In this document: positions 18,921-27,865 of the stretch, one piece after another
How positions within the stretch are numbered: the first letter of the stretch is position 1
How the letters are laid out: each line of letters begins with the position of its first letter
Source: Pseudogracilibacillus sp.
GTDB lineage: Bacteria > Bacillota > Bacilli > Bacillales > Amphibacillaceae
DNA length: 39,003 nucleotides
Assembly (NCBI GenBank): GCA_026169505.1
Contig: JAPFCO010000133.1
Location: forward strand, 1-39,003
Direction: 5' to 3'
Notes under the pieces: generated by a model
Database searches by the model: none
Told to the model about the DNA's origin: nothing
The model's input: only the letters and a program-made list of their open reading frames with translations
Made by a program: the position numbers and the translations under genes

Positions 18921-19499
18921 ATGAATTGTAAAGTGCAAGGAGTGTATATGAATCCTTGGTATAGAGTTCTAACTATTGAGGCGAAAAGATATATATTGGA
19001 TATGGGCGGCTGGTCTTTCTGGAAAACGTTATTCCCATTTGCTTACTGGTTTTCCCAAATACTGTTTATAAAATCGGTGATGACGAATTGATAGAAAAGA
19101 TAATCGTACCCGAAGTAAAATCGAAATCAACGGGTGGAATTGTTTTATTAGCAAGTGTTATTGGAATTGTTTTAGCTAATTTATTACGGCCATTAGTTAA
19201 TTATTTTGATATTGAGGGAACGCCGTTTGTCAATACTATTATAGTTGTGCTTGTGTTTGCGATTATATTAGCTGTGTTTATTTATATTAATGTTAGTAGT
19301 AAGAAAGATCTGTTACAAATGATTGAACTAAAACAATATACAAAGCAACGATTGTGGATTCGTCCACAGTCAGCTAAACATTTTAGTTTTATCTTATTTT
19401 CATATTTGTTTTTATTAGCGTTTATTATTTTTATTATTTATTAATCTTGCGGCTGTTGGGGTTGGAGATACTACTGTGAAGTTCAAAATGGGTAAATAG
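18921..19499 (+). pseudogene. DUF443 copy 4, frameshifted and internally deleted near-duplicate of copy 1
   Basis: One-base loss at TACTGG(a)TTTTCCCAAAT plus a 74-bp deletion relative to copy 1 between ATTTTTATT repeats; tracked ORF 19088-19444 is only a fragment. Confidence 0.85.
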
Positions 19500-19555
19500 G
19501 CTGCGGTTGCTGATTTATTTAAACAACTAGTACGTATAGAAAGTGTGATCGTCTA

Positions 19556-20218
19556 ATGAACTGTAAAGTCCAAGCAGTATATAAAAACCTACGATATAGA
19601 GTTCTAAGTGTTGGCGAGGAACGATATATTCTCGATATGGGTGGTTGGTCTTTTTGGAAGCTTTTATTTCCTTTTGCTTATTGGATTTTTCCAAATACTG
19701 TTTATAAAATAGATGATCATGAATTAGTAGAGCAAATTACCTCTCCTGAAGTAAAATCAGATTCATCCGGTGTGGATATTTTATTAGTAAGTGGTATTGG
19801 GATAACTTTAACGAATCTATTGTATCCTTTAGTAAAGTATTTTGACATTGATAGTGCACCGTTTATAAATTCCATTATTGTAGCAATAATTTTTATAATT
19901 ATATTAGCCATGTTTTTTTATATCAATATCAGAAATCAAAAAAGCTTGTTGAAAAAGGTTGATCTTCATCAATGTGTAAAGAGGCAAGCATGGATTCGAC
20001 CATATTCAATTAAGGACTTTTTTATTACACTGTTCTATTATTTGTTATCTCTCGGACTAACTTTTATAAGTTGGGATATGTTTATTCAATTTGCGAATGG
20101 ATTCATACTTTTTGTAGGAATTTTTTTCTTTATAATATTGATATTAATTAGTTTTATGACATTTAAGGTCGGAGAAACCAAAGTCAACTATTTAAAAAAG
20201 AAGAAGGCAACAGGCTAA
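19556..20218 (+). CDS. DUF443 / tandem five-TM protein, copy 5 (near-duplicate of copy 2)
   Basis: MNCKVQAVYKNLRYRVLSVGEERYILDMGGWSFWKLLFPFAYWIFPNTVYKIDDHELVEQITSPEVKSDSSG. Confidence 0.8.
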   Translation: MNCKVQAVYKNLRYRVLSVGEERYILDMGGWSFWKLLFPFAYWIFPNTVYKIDDHELVEQITSPEVKSDSSGVDILLVSGIGITLTNLLYPLVKYFDIDSAPFINSIIVAIIFIIILAMFFYINIRNQKSLLKKVDLHQCVKRQAWIRPYSIKDFFITLFYYLLSLGLTFISWDMFIQFANGFILFVGIFFFIILILISFMTFKVGETKVNYLKKKKATG

Positions 20219-20272
20219 AGTGTTTTTAATATGAAGTGTTTTTCAAATAAAAAATAGGAATGGAGAATCATC

Positions 20273-20584
20273 ATGTTACCAATTGGATCAATTGTCTATT
20301 TAAAAGAAGGAACGAGTAAATTAATGATTGTAAACAGAGGTCCAATGTTTCCATCAGAAGAAACTGATGGCCAAAATATCATGTTTGATTATACAGCGTG
20401 CATTTATCCTCAAGGGTTAGATCCTAATCAGGTGTTCTATTTTAATGAAGAAAATATAGATAAAGTACTTTTCGAGGGATTTCAGGATGAAGACGAAGAA
20501 CGTTTTCAAGAGGTGTATGATAACTGGATGGAAGAAAATAAAACAATGATTGAACAAGGAATTGTGGCAGGGGCGTTGAAATAA
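20273..20584 (+). CDS. DUF4176-family T7SS-associated small protein
   Basis: MLPIGSIVYLKEGTSKLMIVNRGPMF...DYTACIYPQGLDPNQVFYFNEENIDKVLFEGFQDEDEERF. Confidence 0.8.
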   Translation: MLPIGSIVYLKEGTSKLMIVNRGPMFPSEETDGQNIMFDYTACIYPQGLDPNQVFYFNEENIDKVLFEGFQDEDEERFQEVYDNWMEENKTMIEQGIVAGALK

Positions 20585-20603
20585 TATAAAACTCAATTAC
20601 AAA

Positions 20604-20636
20604 ATGAGCATATGAACAATATATGCTCATTTCGTT
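20604..20636 (+). terminator. Terminator after the DUF4176 gene
   Basis: ATGAGCATAT (20604-20613) / ATATGCTCAT (20621-20630), then TTCGTTTG. Confidence 0.65.
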
Positions 20637-20817
20637 TGCCTATTTACATATAATAATCTCATAAAATGAATGTAAAACTGTTGATGATGCTCAATAGTTT
20701 TTTTGTTTTCACAACTAATCGATGTATCTTATGCTCTTTATTTTGCAGGAGATGAAATATTTACACAATAGTAAGCCTATTTAACGTATAATAAAACCGT
20801 CGGAAGGGAGTTTTTTC

Positions 20818-21273
20818 ATGCGATGGGAATTAGATATAGATAGAAAGCATAAAGAAACAATGGTAACGATAGAAGCACCAGAAATGACCGAGCATATATC
20901 GAAATTAACAACATTTCTGAATCAAATCACGCATACGATATCGGTTAAGAGAGAAGAAGAACAAATTAATTTAAATTTATTCGAAATCATTTATATTGAA
21001 AATGTGGAAAGAATGACTTTTATTTATACAGAAACAGATCTGTATGAGGTGAATCAACCTTTATATGAATTAGAAGAGCATTTAAAGAGTTTTGAATTTA
21101 TTCGAATTAATAAACAAACATTGATTAATCCAAGGCATATAAAGTCTGTAAAGGCATTATTAAACAGTCGCTATGAATTATTAATGACAAGTGAAGAAAA
21201 GTTAATTGTTACTAGACATTATCGTAGAAAGTTCAAAGCGCTATTTACAGAAGGAGGGATATACGATGCGTAA
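20818..21273 (+). CDS. LytTR-family DNA-binding transcriptional regulator
   Basis: C-terminal LytTR pattern YIENVERMTFIYTETDLYEVNQPLYELEEHLKSFEFIRINKQTLINPRHIKSVKALLNSRYELLMTSEEKLIVTRHYRRKFK. Confidence 0.9.
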   Translation: MRWELDIDRKHKETMVTIEAPEMTEHISKLTTFLNQITHTISVKREEEQINLNLFEIIYIENVERMTFIYTETDLYEVNQPLYELEEHLKSFEFIRINKQTLINPRHIKSVKALLNSRYELLMTSEEKLIVTRHYRRKFKALFTEGGIYDA

Positions 21274-21682
21274 TTGGTTTGTATTATTTACGACAACATT
21301 TACGATTACGACATTAGTTCTGGCAGTTGCAATCTCGCTTCTACATTTGGAGGCATTTGACATTCGGCATGTGTTAATGCTTGCAATTATTAGTGCATTA
21401 ATATCATTGTTTATGTTTATGGATCTCCCTAGCAGACTTCAAATACAAAGTTTGTTTTTAACTGTATTACTAGATATAGCATTTATATTCACGATTGTAT
21501 TTGTAACGTCAGTGATCATCGGAATTCATTCCATACATCTAATCAATTTTATAATTACATTATCGTTAGTAATCATCATTTATATAATGATCACGCTCAT
21601 ATACTTATTTATTCTAACGAAGGAAGCAGAAGACATGAATAAAAAAATTATAGAATGGAGGAACAAATATGTTGAGCGTTAA
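21266..21682 (+). CDS. DUF3021-family membrane protein
   Basis: MRNWFVLFTTTFTITTLVLAVAISLL...; four TM helices, adjacent to LytTR; ATG 21266 with GAAGGAGGG RBS (ORF-track start 21206 lies inside the LytTR gene). Confidence 0.8.
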   Translation: MRNWFVLFTTTFTITTLVLAVAISLLHLEAFDIRHVLMLAIISALISLFMFMDLPSRLQIQSLFLTVLLDIAFIFTIVFVTSVIIGIHSIHLINFIITLSLVIIIYIMITLIYLFILTKEAEDMNKKIIEWRNKYVER

Positions 21683-22559
21683 GCATTTAAGTAAACGATT
21701 TGAACATATAGAAGCGGTGAAAGATGTTTCCTTTCATGTTCGTAAAGGTTCGACCTTTGCATTTTTAGGAACGAATGGAGCTGGGAAGTCGACGGTCATT
21801 CATATGATCATCGATTTACTAAAACCGGATGCAGGCAGAATCAAATTTACAGATGGTGTTTTACAAGAAATGACTGGTGTTGTTTTTCAATCCCATCGAT
21901 TAGATGAAGCGTTTACGATAGAAGAAAACTTAATGATGCGTGCTAAACTGTACGGATTAAGTAAAAAGAAAGCAAAAAAGAGCATCGAGGAATTATTAGA
22001 ATTGACTGACCTTGCAGATAAACGCAATCGTCTATATGGACAATGTTCAGGTGGGGAAAAGAGAAAGGCAGATATTGTTCGTGCACTTATTCATCATCCG
22101 CAGATGCTTATTTTGGATGAACCTACAACAGGTTTAGATGCAGGTTCACGTGAAGAGATTTGGTCGATGTTGCAACGGTTACAGTCAGAACAAGGGTTAA
22201 CTATTTTTCTGACCACTCATTACATTGAAGAGGCAGAACATGTCGATTATGTCATCTTAATGCATGAAGGAAAGATTGAAGTAGAAGGTACACCAGCTGA
22301 TTTAAGAAATCGCTATGCTAAAACAAAGCTAACACTACATACTAAAAATAGCGATGAGTTAAAAGAACTTCTACATCATCATCAATATGAGGTGGAAATT
22401 GAAAATAGTAAGGTGTACATACAAATCAATTCAAGTAAAGATGCTATTCCAATTTTACAATTAGTTGAGGAGTTAATAACAGATTTTACGATACGTGAAG
22501 CGAACTTGGAGCATGTGTTTTTGGAAATTACGGAACAAATAAAAAGTAAGGTGAGATAA
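21669..22559 (+). CDS. ABC transporter ATP-binding protein (ABC-2 type exporter)
   Basis: GTNGAGKST, CSGGEKRKADIVRAL, MLILDEPTTGLD. Confidence 0.95.
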   Translation: MLSVKHLSKRFEHIEAVKDVSFHVRKGSTFAFLGTNGAGKSTVIHMIIDLLKPDAGRIKFTDGVLQEMTGVVFQSHRLDEAFTIEENLMMRAKLYGLSKKKAKKSIEELLELTDLADKRNRLYGQCSGGEKRKADIVRALIHHPQMLILDEPTTGLDAGSREEIWSMLQRLQSEQGLTIFLTTHYIEEAEHVDYVILMHEGKIEVEGTPADLRNRYAKTKLTLHTKNSDELKELLHHHQYEVEIENSKVYIQINSSKDAIPILQLVEELITDFTIREANLEHVFLEITEQIKSKVR

Positions 22560-23407
22560 TGAGTACATTAATTAAACGTCATACGATACTGTTTCTAAAG
22601 GATAAAACGAGTGTGTTTTTCTCCCTGTTATCTGTTTTTATCATCATTGCACTTTATTTACTTTTTTTATCCGAAAATATCTCTAGTAACTTACCAGAAT
22701 TTGATGGTCGAGCGTCATTTGTTTTTTTATGGATGTTTGCTGGCATTATTGCTGTAACAACAGCAACGGCTGCACTTGGGGCTTTAGGTAAATTTATTGA
22801 AGATAAGGTCAGTAAGATAAAAGATGACTTTTTAATTACCAAAATCACTCAACAAACATTATCTTATTCTTATATTATTTACACTTTTGTCATCGGGTTG
22901 TTTTTTACCGTGCTGTTATTGTTGTTTGGCTATATTTATACATTCATGACCTTCGATAAAGCGTTCATTATTTCTTTACAACTTATCATAGTCGTGCTTT
23001 TGAGTACGTTAATGCACACATTACTTTTTTATTTGATTACTTCCAGTTTAAAAACAATGAGTGCATTTAGTGGACTCTCGACCATTGTAGGAACATTAAT
23101 TGGCTTTTTGGCAGGGATTTATATTCCAATTGGACTATTACCTGTTTATTTACAAAAGATAATTACACTTTTTCCGACAACCCAAGCGGTAGTTTTGTTG
23201 AAAAACATACTGATGGGAGATGTCCTTCATTCGATGGAAAGTATGTTGCCAAAAGAAGCATATGAGGAGATTGTTGTGATGTTAGGAGTGACGTTACAGT
23301 GGAATGAACAGATGTTATCTCCAACATTCTCATACATTTATTTAATTAGCTTTACGCTTATATTACTAGTAGGCGTGACAGTTAAAAACAGAAAACGTGC
23401 GAAATAA
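22559..23407 (+). CDS. ABC-2 type transporter permease
   Basis: 282 aa polytopic protein translationally coupled to the ATPase; LSTIVGTLIGFLAGIYIPIGLLP. Confidence 0.9.
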   Translation: MSTLIKRHTILFLKDKTSVFFSLLSVFIIIALYLLFLSENISSNLPEFDGRASFVFLWMFAGIIAVTTATAALGALGKFIEDKVSKIKDDFLITKITQQTLSYSYIIYTFVIGLFFTVLLLLFGYIYTFMTFDKAFIISLQLIIVVLLSTLMHTLLFYLITSSLKTMSAFSGLSTIVGTLIGFLAGIYIPIGLLPVYLQKIITLFPTTQAVVLLKNILMGDVLHSMESMLPKEAYEEIVVMLGVTLQWNEQMLSPTFSYIYLISFTLILLVGVTVKNRKRAK

Positions 23408-23553
23408 TGAGGTTTGGAGCCTGATCCTATATCTTACAAATCATATTTATTACTAGCTGAATTTCAGGATTAAAAGATGAGGGCAAAGGGAACACTGTAA
23501 TTGTTAGGGTACAATTTTATGAATTGAAAATAATTTAAAAAGGATGAGATAAC

Positions 23554-24099
23554 ATGAAAAAGGTAGGAATTGTAGTTGGTAGCTTGCGGAAAGAATCTTA
23601 TTCTAAAAAAATTGCAAAAAACGTTGCCCCGTTATTTCCTGATGGCTATGAAACAGCGTTTGTCGAAATTGGTAACCTTCCATTATATAATGAAGAGTAT
23701 GATGGCAATGCTCCAGAGGAATATACGAGATTCCGCAATACAGTAAAGGAATTTGACGCGATTTTATTTGTAACTCCTGAATATAACCGTTCTGTGCCCG
23801 GTGTATTAAAGAATGCATTAGATGTAGGTTCACGGCCATATGGAGAAAGTGTGTGGGATGGCAAACCAGCTGCTATTATTAGCCAATCAATCAGTAATTT
23901 AAGTGGATTTGGGGCAAATCATCATTTGCGACAATCACTCACATTTCTAAATATGCCTGTAGTGCAACAACCAGAAGTCTATCTCGCAAATTCACCTGAG
24001 TTGGTGGACGAAAATGGAAAAATTAATAATGACGAAACCATTCAATTTTTACAATCATTTATTGATACATTTGTTGAGCTGATTAAAAGATATGAATAG
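23554..24099 (+). CDS. NADPH-dependent FMN reductase family protein
   Basis: KKVGIVVGSLRKESYSKKIAK, FVTPEYNRSVPGVLKNALDVGSRPYGESVWDGKPAAIIS. Confidence 0.93.
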   Translation: MKKVGIVVGSLRKESYSKKIAKNVAPLFPDGYETAFVEIGNLPLYNEEYDGNAPEEYTRFRNTVKEFDAILFVTPEYNRSVPGVLKNALDVGSRPYGESVWDGKPAAIISQSISNLSGFGANHHLRQSLTFLNMPVVQQPEVYLANSPELVDENGKINNDETIQFLQSFIDTFVELIKRYE

Positions 24100-24140
24100 T
24101 AAAATTTAGATCGGAATACTTGATATAACTTATTTAATAA

Positions 24141-24190
24141 AAAACAAAGCATTCCTTCTGTCGGGAAACAGTTGGTATGCTTTGTTTTTT
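24141..24190. terminator. Bidirectional terminator between convergent genes
   Basis: AAAACAAAGCAT (24141-24152) / ATGCTTTGTTTT (24177-24188), A-rich 5' side and T-rich 3' side. Confidence 0.85.
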
Positions 24191-25100
24191 AAAATATATA
24201 ACTAATTAATAATCCCGAAGATAATAAGAATCCAAAAAATGTATTAGTTAGAGCGGTTGATTTCATCGCTACTCCCATATATTGCGGATTGGCATCGCCT
24301 TTTAGGAAGCCTTGAATTGCTAGAAATGGTTTTCTCACGGATAAAAATACAATTAATGCCCAAGGACTGATAGATCCTGTTACAACTAGAAAGACAATCC
24401 AAACATACGATATGATAAATGCAATTGCTAGGACAATAATTCCCTTGTGATAACCTAAGAGAATTGCCAATGTTTTCCGTCCACCTTTAATATCTTCTTC
24501 GATATCACGAATGTTATTGGACATGTTAATTGCTCCAACTAGAATCGCAATTGGAATAGAAATGAAGATGCTTTCCATTGTAATCGTATTTGTTTGAATA
24601 AAGAAAGAAATTAATACGAAACCTGCCCCCATTAATAACCCGGCGAACAATTCACCTAAAGGAGTATAGGCGATAGGCATCGGTCCGCCTGTATAAAAGT
24701 AGCCAACAGCCATTCCAAATAGACCTATTACGACTAGCCACCAACTACTATTCAAACAAATATAAACACCAATAATACCAGCTATCACATATAACAAATA
24801 TGCTACAGTTAGTACATTCTTCGGTTTTAAACCATGTCGGACAATACCGCCACCAATACCAGTCGATTCAGCCGTATCTAATCCACGTTTAAAATCATAA
24901 TATTCATTAAATAAGTTCGTCGCAATTTGCAAAGCTAAACACGCAAGCATCATAGCAATAAATAAAAGCCAATCAATATTTGTTTCGTACATTGCAATGA
25001 CTGTACCTAAAATGACTGGAGAAAATGTAGCTGTTAGTGTATGTGGGCGTGTCATTTGCCACATGAGCTTTGCAGGACTTAATTCACTTGTATGTTCCAT
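24189..25100 (-). CDS. menA: 1,4-dihydroxy-2-naphthoate polyprenyltransferase (UbiA family, MenA)
   Basis: MRPHTLTATFSPVILGT-like start, NLFNEYYDFKRGLDTAESTGIGGGIVRHGL and NNIRDIEEDIKGGRKTLAILLG. MEHTSEL start preferred over the longer tracked ORF. Confidence 0.9.
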   Translation of the reverse strand: MEHTSELSPAKLMWQMTRPHTLTATFSPVILGTVIAMYETNIDWLLFIAMMLACLALQIATNLFNEYYDFKRGLDTAESTGIGGGIVRHGLKPKNVLTVAYLLYVIAGIIGVYICLNSSWWLVVIGLFGMAVGYFYTGGPMPIAYTPLGELFAGLLMGAGFVLISFFIQTNTITMESIFISIPIAILVGAINMSNNIRDIEEDIKGGRKTLAILLGYHKGIIVLAIAFIISYVWIVFLVVTGSISPWALIVFLSVRKPFLAIQGFLKGDANPQYMGVAMKSTALTNTFFGFLLSSGLLISYIF

Positions 25101-25319
25101 AAAATAATACAACTCTCCTATTAACATAATAAAATAATACCAAATTAACATTATCACAAAAACGAGCAGAAGTTTACAATAATGTATTCATATAAATCGT
25201 TTGTTTCATTCTAAAAGGGGTTACTACATAGTTTTAATTTGTATTTACCGATCATGACAGGGACCTTGAACAGATTAGCCACCGTTAAATCGGGATTTTA
25301 TCAAGCGATGATATACGAT

Positions 25320-26063
25320 CTATTCAGAATCCTTCACGATTAACTTCGAATATCCATATAGTTTTATCATTTCCGGATAGTCTTGGTACGCCACTCTCCC
25401 TAAATCTGTTAGATCATAAATTCCTTTGTCAACACGCTTAAACCATTTGTAGTAATTATTATAGAGAATTCCATATGTCTGATCAGCTGTATTCAGCTTT
25501 CGTAGGGAGCTTGCTGACATTGGTCCTAAATGATCAAGATAAAATGCGATTTGAATACTTTTTTCCTTATATACAGTCATCGTTGTCACACGATTACTTC
25601 CTCCAATATTATGATTACTTCTTCTACCCTTTGCTTCTTTTATTAACTTATCCCGGCCTTTTTTACCTTGTTGAGCGCTTTTGTTACGATCAAACGGTCC
25701 TGGCTCATGTACAATATGAATGCTTGGTATTTTACCTTCAAAAGAAATTAAAATTAATCCTAATTCTAATCGTCGGACAAGATGCACCAAGTCACGCCAT
25801 TTACGTCTTCGCAAACTCATCTTTGGTCTTTGAATGGCTATATAAACATCTGGTGTATATCTTTGCCGTTTCGCGGCTTGCATAAGCAAAGTAATATTTA
25901 AGTTTAATTTTAGTTCAATAATGATGAGTGAATCGTTAGTAAATGCAACAACGTCACAATCATTCACTTCAGCTTGTACTGTATAACCTTGTGAGTGAAA
26001 GTAATGTTGAATTGGTTCATATAAATCTGTTTCATTAATTTTTTTGTTGCTCATTGCCACCAA
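25320..26063 (-). CDS. DUF2161-family PD-(D/E)XK-like protein
   Basis: LYEPIQHYFHSQGYTVQAEVNDCDVVAFTNDSLIIIELKLNLNITLLMQAAKRQ (D...E-L-K nuclease-like core); DUF2161-like C-terminal region. Confidence 0.8.
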   Translation of the reverse strand: MVAMSNKKINETDLYEPIQHYFHSQGYTVQAEVNDCDVVAFTNDSLIIIELKLNLNITLLMQAAKRQRYTPDVYIAIQRPKMSLRRRKWRDLVHLVRRLELGLILISFEGKIPSIHIVHEPGPFDRNKSAQQGKKGRDKLIKEAKGRRSNHNIGGSNRVTTMTVYKEKSIQIAFYLDHLGPMSASSLRKLNTADQTYGILYNNYYKWFKRVDKGIYDLTDLGRVAYQDYPEMIKLYGYSKLIVKDSE

Positions 26064-26232
26064 CCTACTTTTTATATCTTATGATAATATGTACTCCATC
26101 ATTAATTGTAGTCATTAAATTTAGGTGTGTCCATGAAACGATACTAGTTCAAAGGGGTTTACAAGATCGAAGTGGATTAGTATATTATAGATTAACAACA
26201 AAATATATGTAATAGGGAAAAGGGGATTAAAA

Positions 26233-26742
26233 ATGGATGTAAAATACCCAATTGGCAAATTACATGTACCTGAAGACGTAAAGATGGAAGATATTCAAGA
26301 AAGCTTAAAACAAATCGAAACTTATACGATTCGATTAAGAAAAAGTGTTGACTCATTAAGTGAAGAGGAATTAAGGAGAACATACCGTGAAGGCAGCTGG
26401 ACAGTTCGTCAACTTGTTCATCATATTGCAGATTCACAGTTGAATATGTATCAACGGTTAAAATTAGCTTTAACAGATGAGAACCCAACAGTGCCGAATT
26501 TTGACCAAGACAAGTGGGCTATTCAACCAGACACAGAACTGCCAGTAGAAAGTTCTATTAAAATGTTAGAAGGTATCAATGAGCGTATTGTAGCTTTAGG
26601 GAATAATTTAACGGAAGAGCAATTAGATCGAACTTTTGTTCATCAGATAAACGGTACAATTACAGTTGCAACAAAGGTTCTAAAATTAGCTTGGCATGAA
26701 GAACATCACTTGGAACATATTAAAATCGCATTATCAAAATAG
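26233..26742 (+). CDS. yfiT: YfiT/BstA-like bacillithiol transferase (DinB-like)
   Basis: YPIGKL...LRRTYREGSWTVRQLVHHIADSQLNMYQRLKLALTDENP...FDQDKWA...WHEEHHLEHI; conserved metal-binding histidines. Confidence 0.88.
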   Translation: MDVKYPIGKLHVPEDVKMEDIQESLKQIETYTIRLRKSVDSLSEEELRRTYREGSWTVRQLVHHIADSQLNMYQRLKLALTDENPTVPNFDQDKWAIQPDTELPVESSIKMLEGINERIVALGNNLTEEQLDRTFVHQINGTITVATKVLKLAWHEEHHLEHIKIALSK

Positions 26743-26775
26743 TATGAAGCTTGATAATTTGAAACAGAAACATGA

Positions 26776-26810
26776 TAAACCGACTTCCATGAAGGAAAGT
26801 CGGTTTTTTC
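26776..26810 (+). terminator. Terminator after the YfiT-like gene
   Basis: AAACCGACTTCC-ATGAA-GGAAAGTCGGTTTTTTC hairpin. Confidence 0.75.
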
Positions 26811-26915
26811 AAGATTATTTACTGCAAGTGCTAGTATCGTTGCAAGAGTTAGTCTTGCTAGATCTTCCATTTCCCACCCGTAAAAGCGCCACATTTTAAG
26901 AAATGCAAATTTAAC

Positions 26916-26982
26916 CTAGTAAATTTCAATCAAATAATACTTTAGTCACTTGTTATATTTTTCCCTTTTGATAGATTAAATA
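26916..26982 (+). repeat. Module-upstream repeat R1 (upstream of full-length LXG operon 2)
   Basis: CTAGTAAATTTCAATCAAATAATACTTTAGTCACTTGTTATATTTTTCCCTTTTGATAGATTAAATA; related sequences at 30221-30281 and 31931-31996. Confidence 0.85.
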
Positions 26983-27142
26983 CTACCTAGCATATGATTT
27001 TGGCACTAGGAGAGAAAAACAAATAAGGTGAGGATAAGTAATAATAAAAACTTAAGCATACAGACTAGTAACCAATAGTTAGCACTGTAGACACTACTTC
27101 AATTGATTTATGAGTTTTCATAATAAAGTAGAGGAGATTTCT

Positions 27143-27546
27143 ATGTACCTACGTGAAATTGAAAGTTTGGAATATTCTATATATGAATTACAAAAATCAT
27201 TGTATATGAAGCAAGAAGAAATTGAGCGATTGGAAATGGCGCAAAGTAATTTGATAGAGTTACAAGAAGAGTTTTTCTACAATCAGTCTTTATGCAAATC
27301 CCCTACACTATGTAAAAACACATGGCATGGTAAATTAGCAAAAGATTTTCAGACATTTCAAGAAGATGGAATCTTAGATACTTATCAAAAACTAACAAAG
27401 GAAAAATGAACGAGATTCTTAATCGATTAGCTGAAGAAATTGAAGCAATAGCGCAATCAATTGTAAGTATAGAGGGAACAATAGCAACGAAAGAATTGAG
27501 ACTACAATATGTAAGGGAAATAAGTAGTAAGGAGATATTAAAATAG
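27143..27546 (+). pseudogene. DUF5082/YwqH-like LXG-associated gene split by a frameshift at an A-run
   Basis: ATG 27143 with GAGGAG RBS; first frame ends TYQKLTKEK* at 27409, second frame (27406-27546) continues MNEILNRLAEEIEAIAQSIVSIEGTIATKELRLQYVREISSKEILK as the expected C-terminal coiled coil. Confidence 0.65.
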
Positions 27547-27828
27547 ATGACGAACGAAATACATGTTTCTGAAGCTGAAGTGAAAGAAGCACTGAGTGGG
27601 TTGAAAAATTCTATTCAAGCACTAGAAGATGGGTTTTCCCCCAAAACATTATCTGAAAACGGGCTAGAAATGGCGGAAAAATTCAACGAGATCAATACTT
27701 CAATTGTAAGTTTTCTAGAAGTTTATCATACTTTGCTTATTAATAGTGAAGAAATGACAAGGAATTCAGTTGATGTTATCAAAGAAACAGATGCTAACAT
27801 AGCCTCTGAAATAGAGTTATTAAAGTAA
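27547..27828 (+). CDS. DUF5344/YwqI-like T7SS-associated protein
   Basis: MTNEIHVSEAEVKEALSGLKNSIQALE...LLINSEEMTRNSVDVIKETDANIASEIELL. Confidence 0.8.
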   Translation: MTNEIHVSEAEVKEALSGLKNSIQALEDGFSPKTLSENGLEMAEKFNEINTSIVSFLEVYHTLLINSEEMTRNSVDVIKETDANIASEIELLK

Positions 27829-27865
27829 TCGGTTAACATTTTCAAATGAATGATAGGAGGCTTTC

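Noticed and set aside
25475-25885. 136-aa plus-strand ORF
   Set aside because: Antisense to the DUF2161 gene, with no coding signature.
26696-26899. 67-aa ORF after the YfiT-like gene
   Set aside because: Starts inside the YfiT-like ORF and spans its terminator; no coding support.
27395-27410. Programmed -1 frameshift heptamer in the split DUF5082-like gene
   Set aside because: GGAAAAA does not fit X-XXY-YYZ well and no clear downstream stimulator was seen; kept only as one of several explanations.
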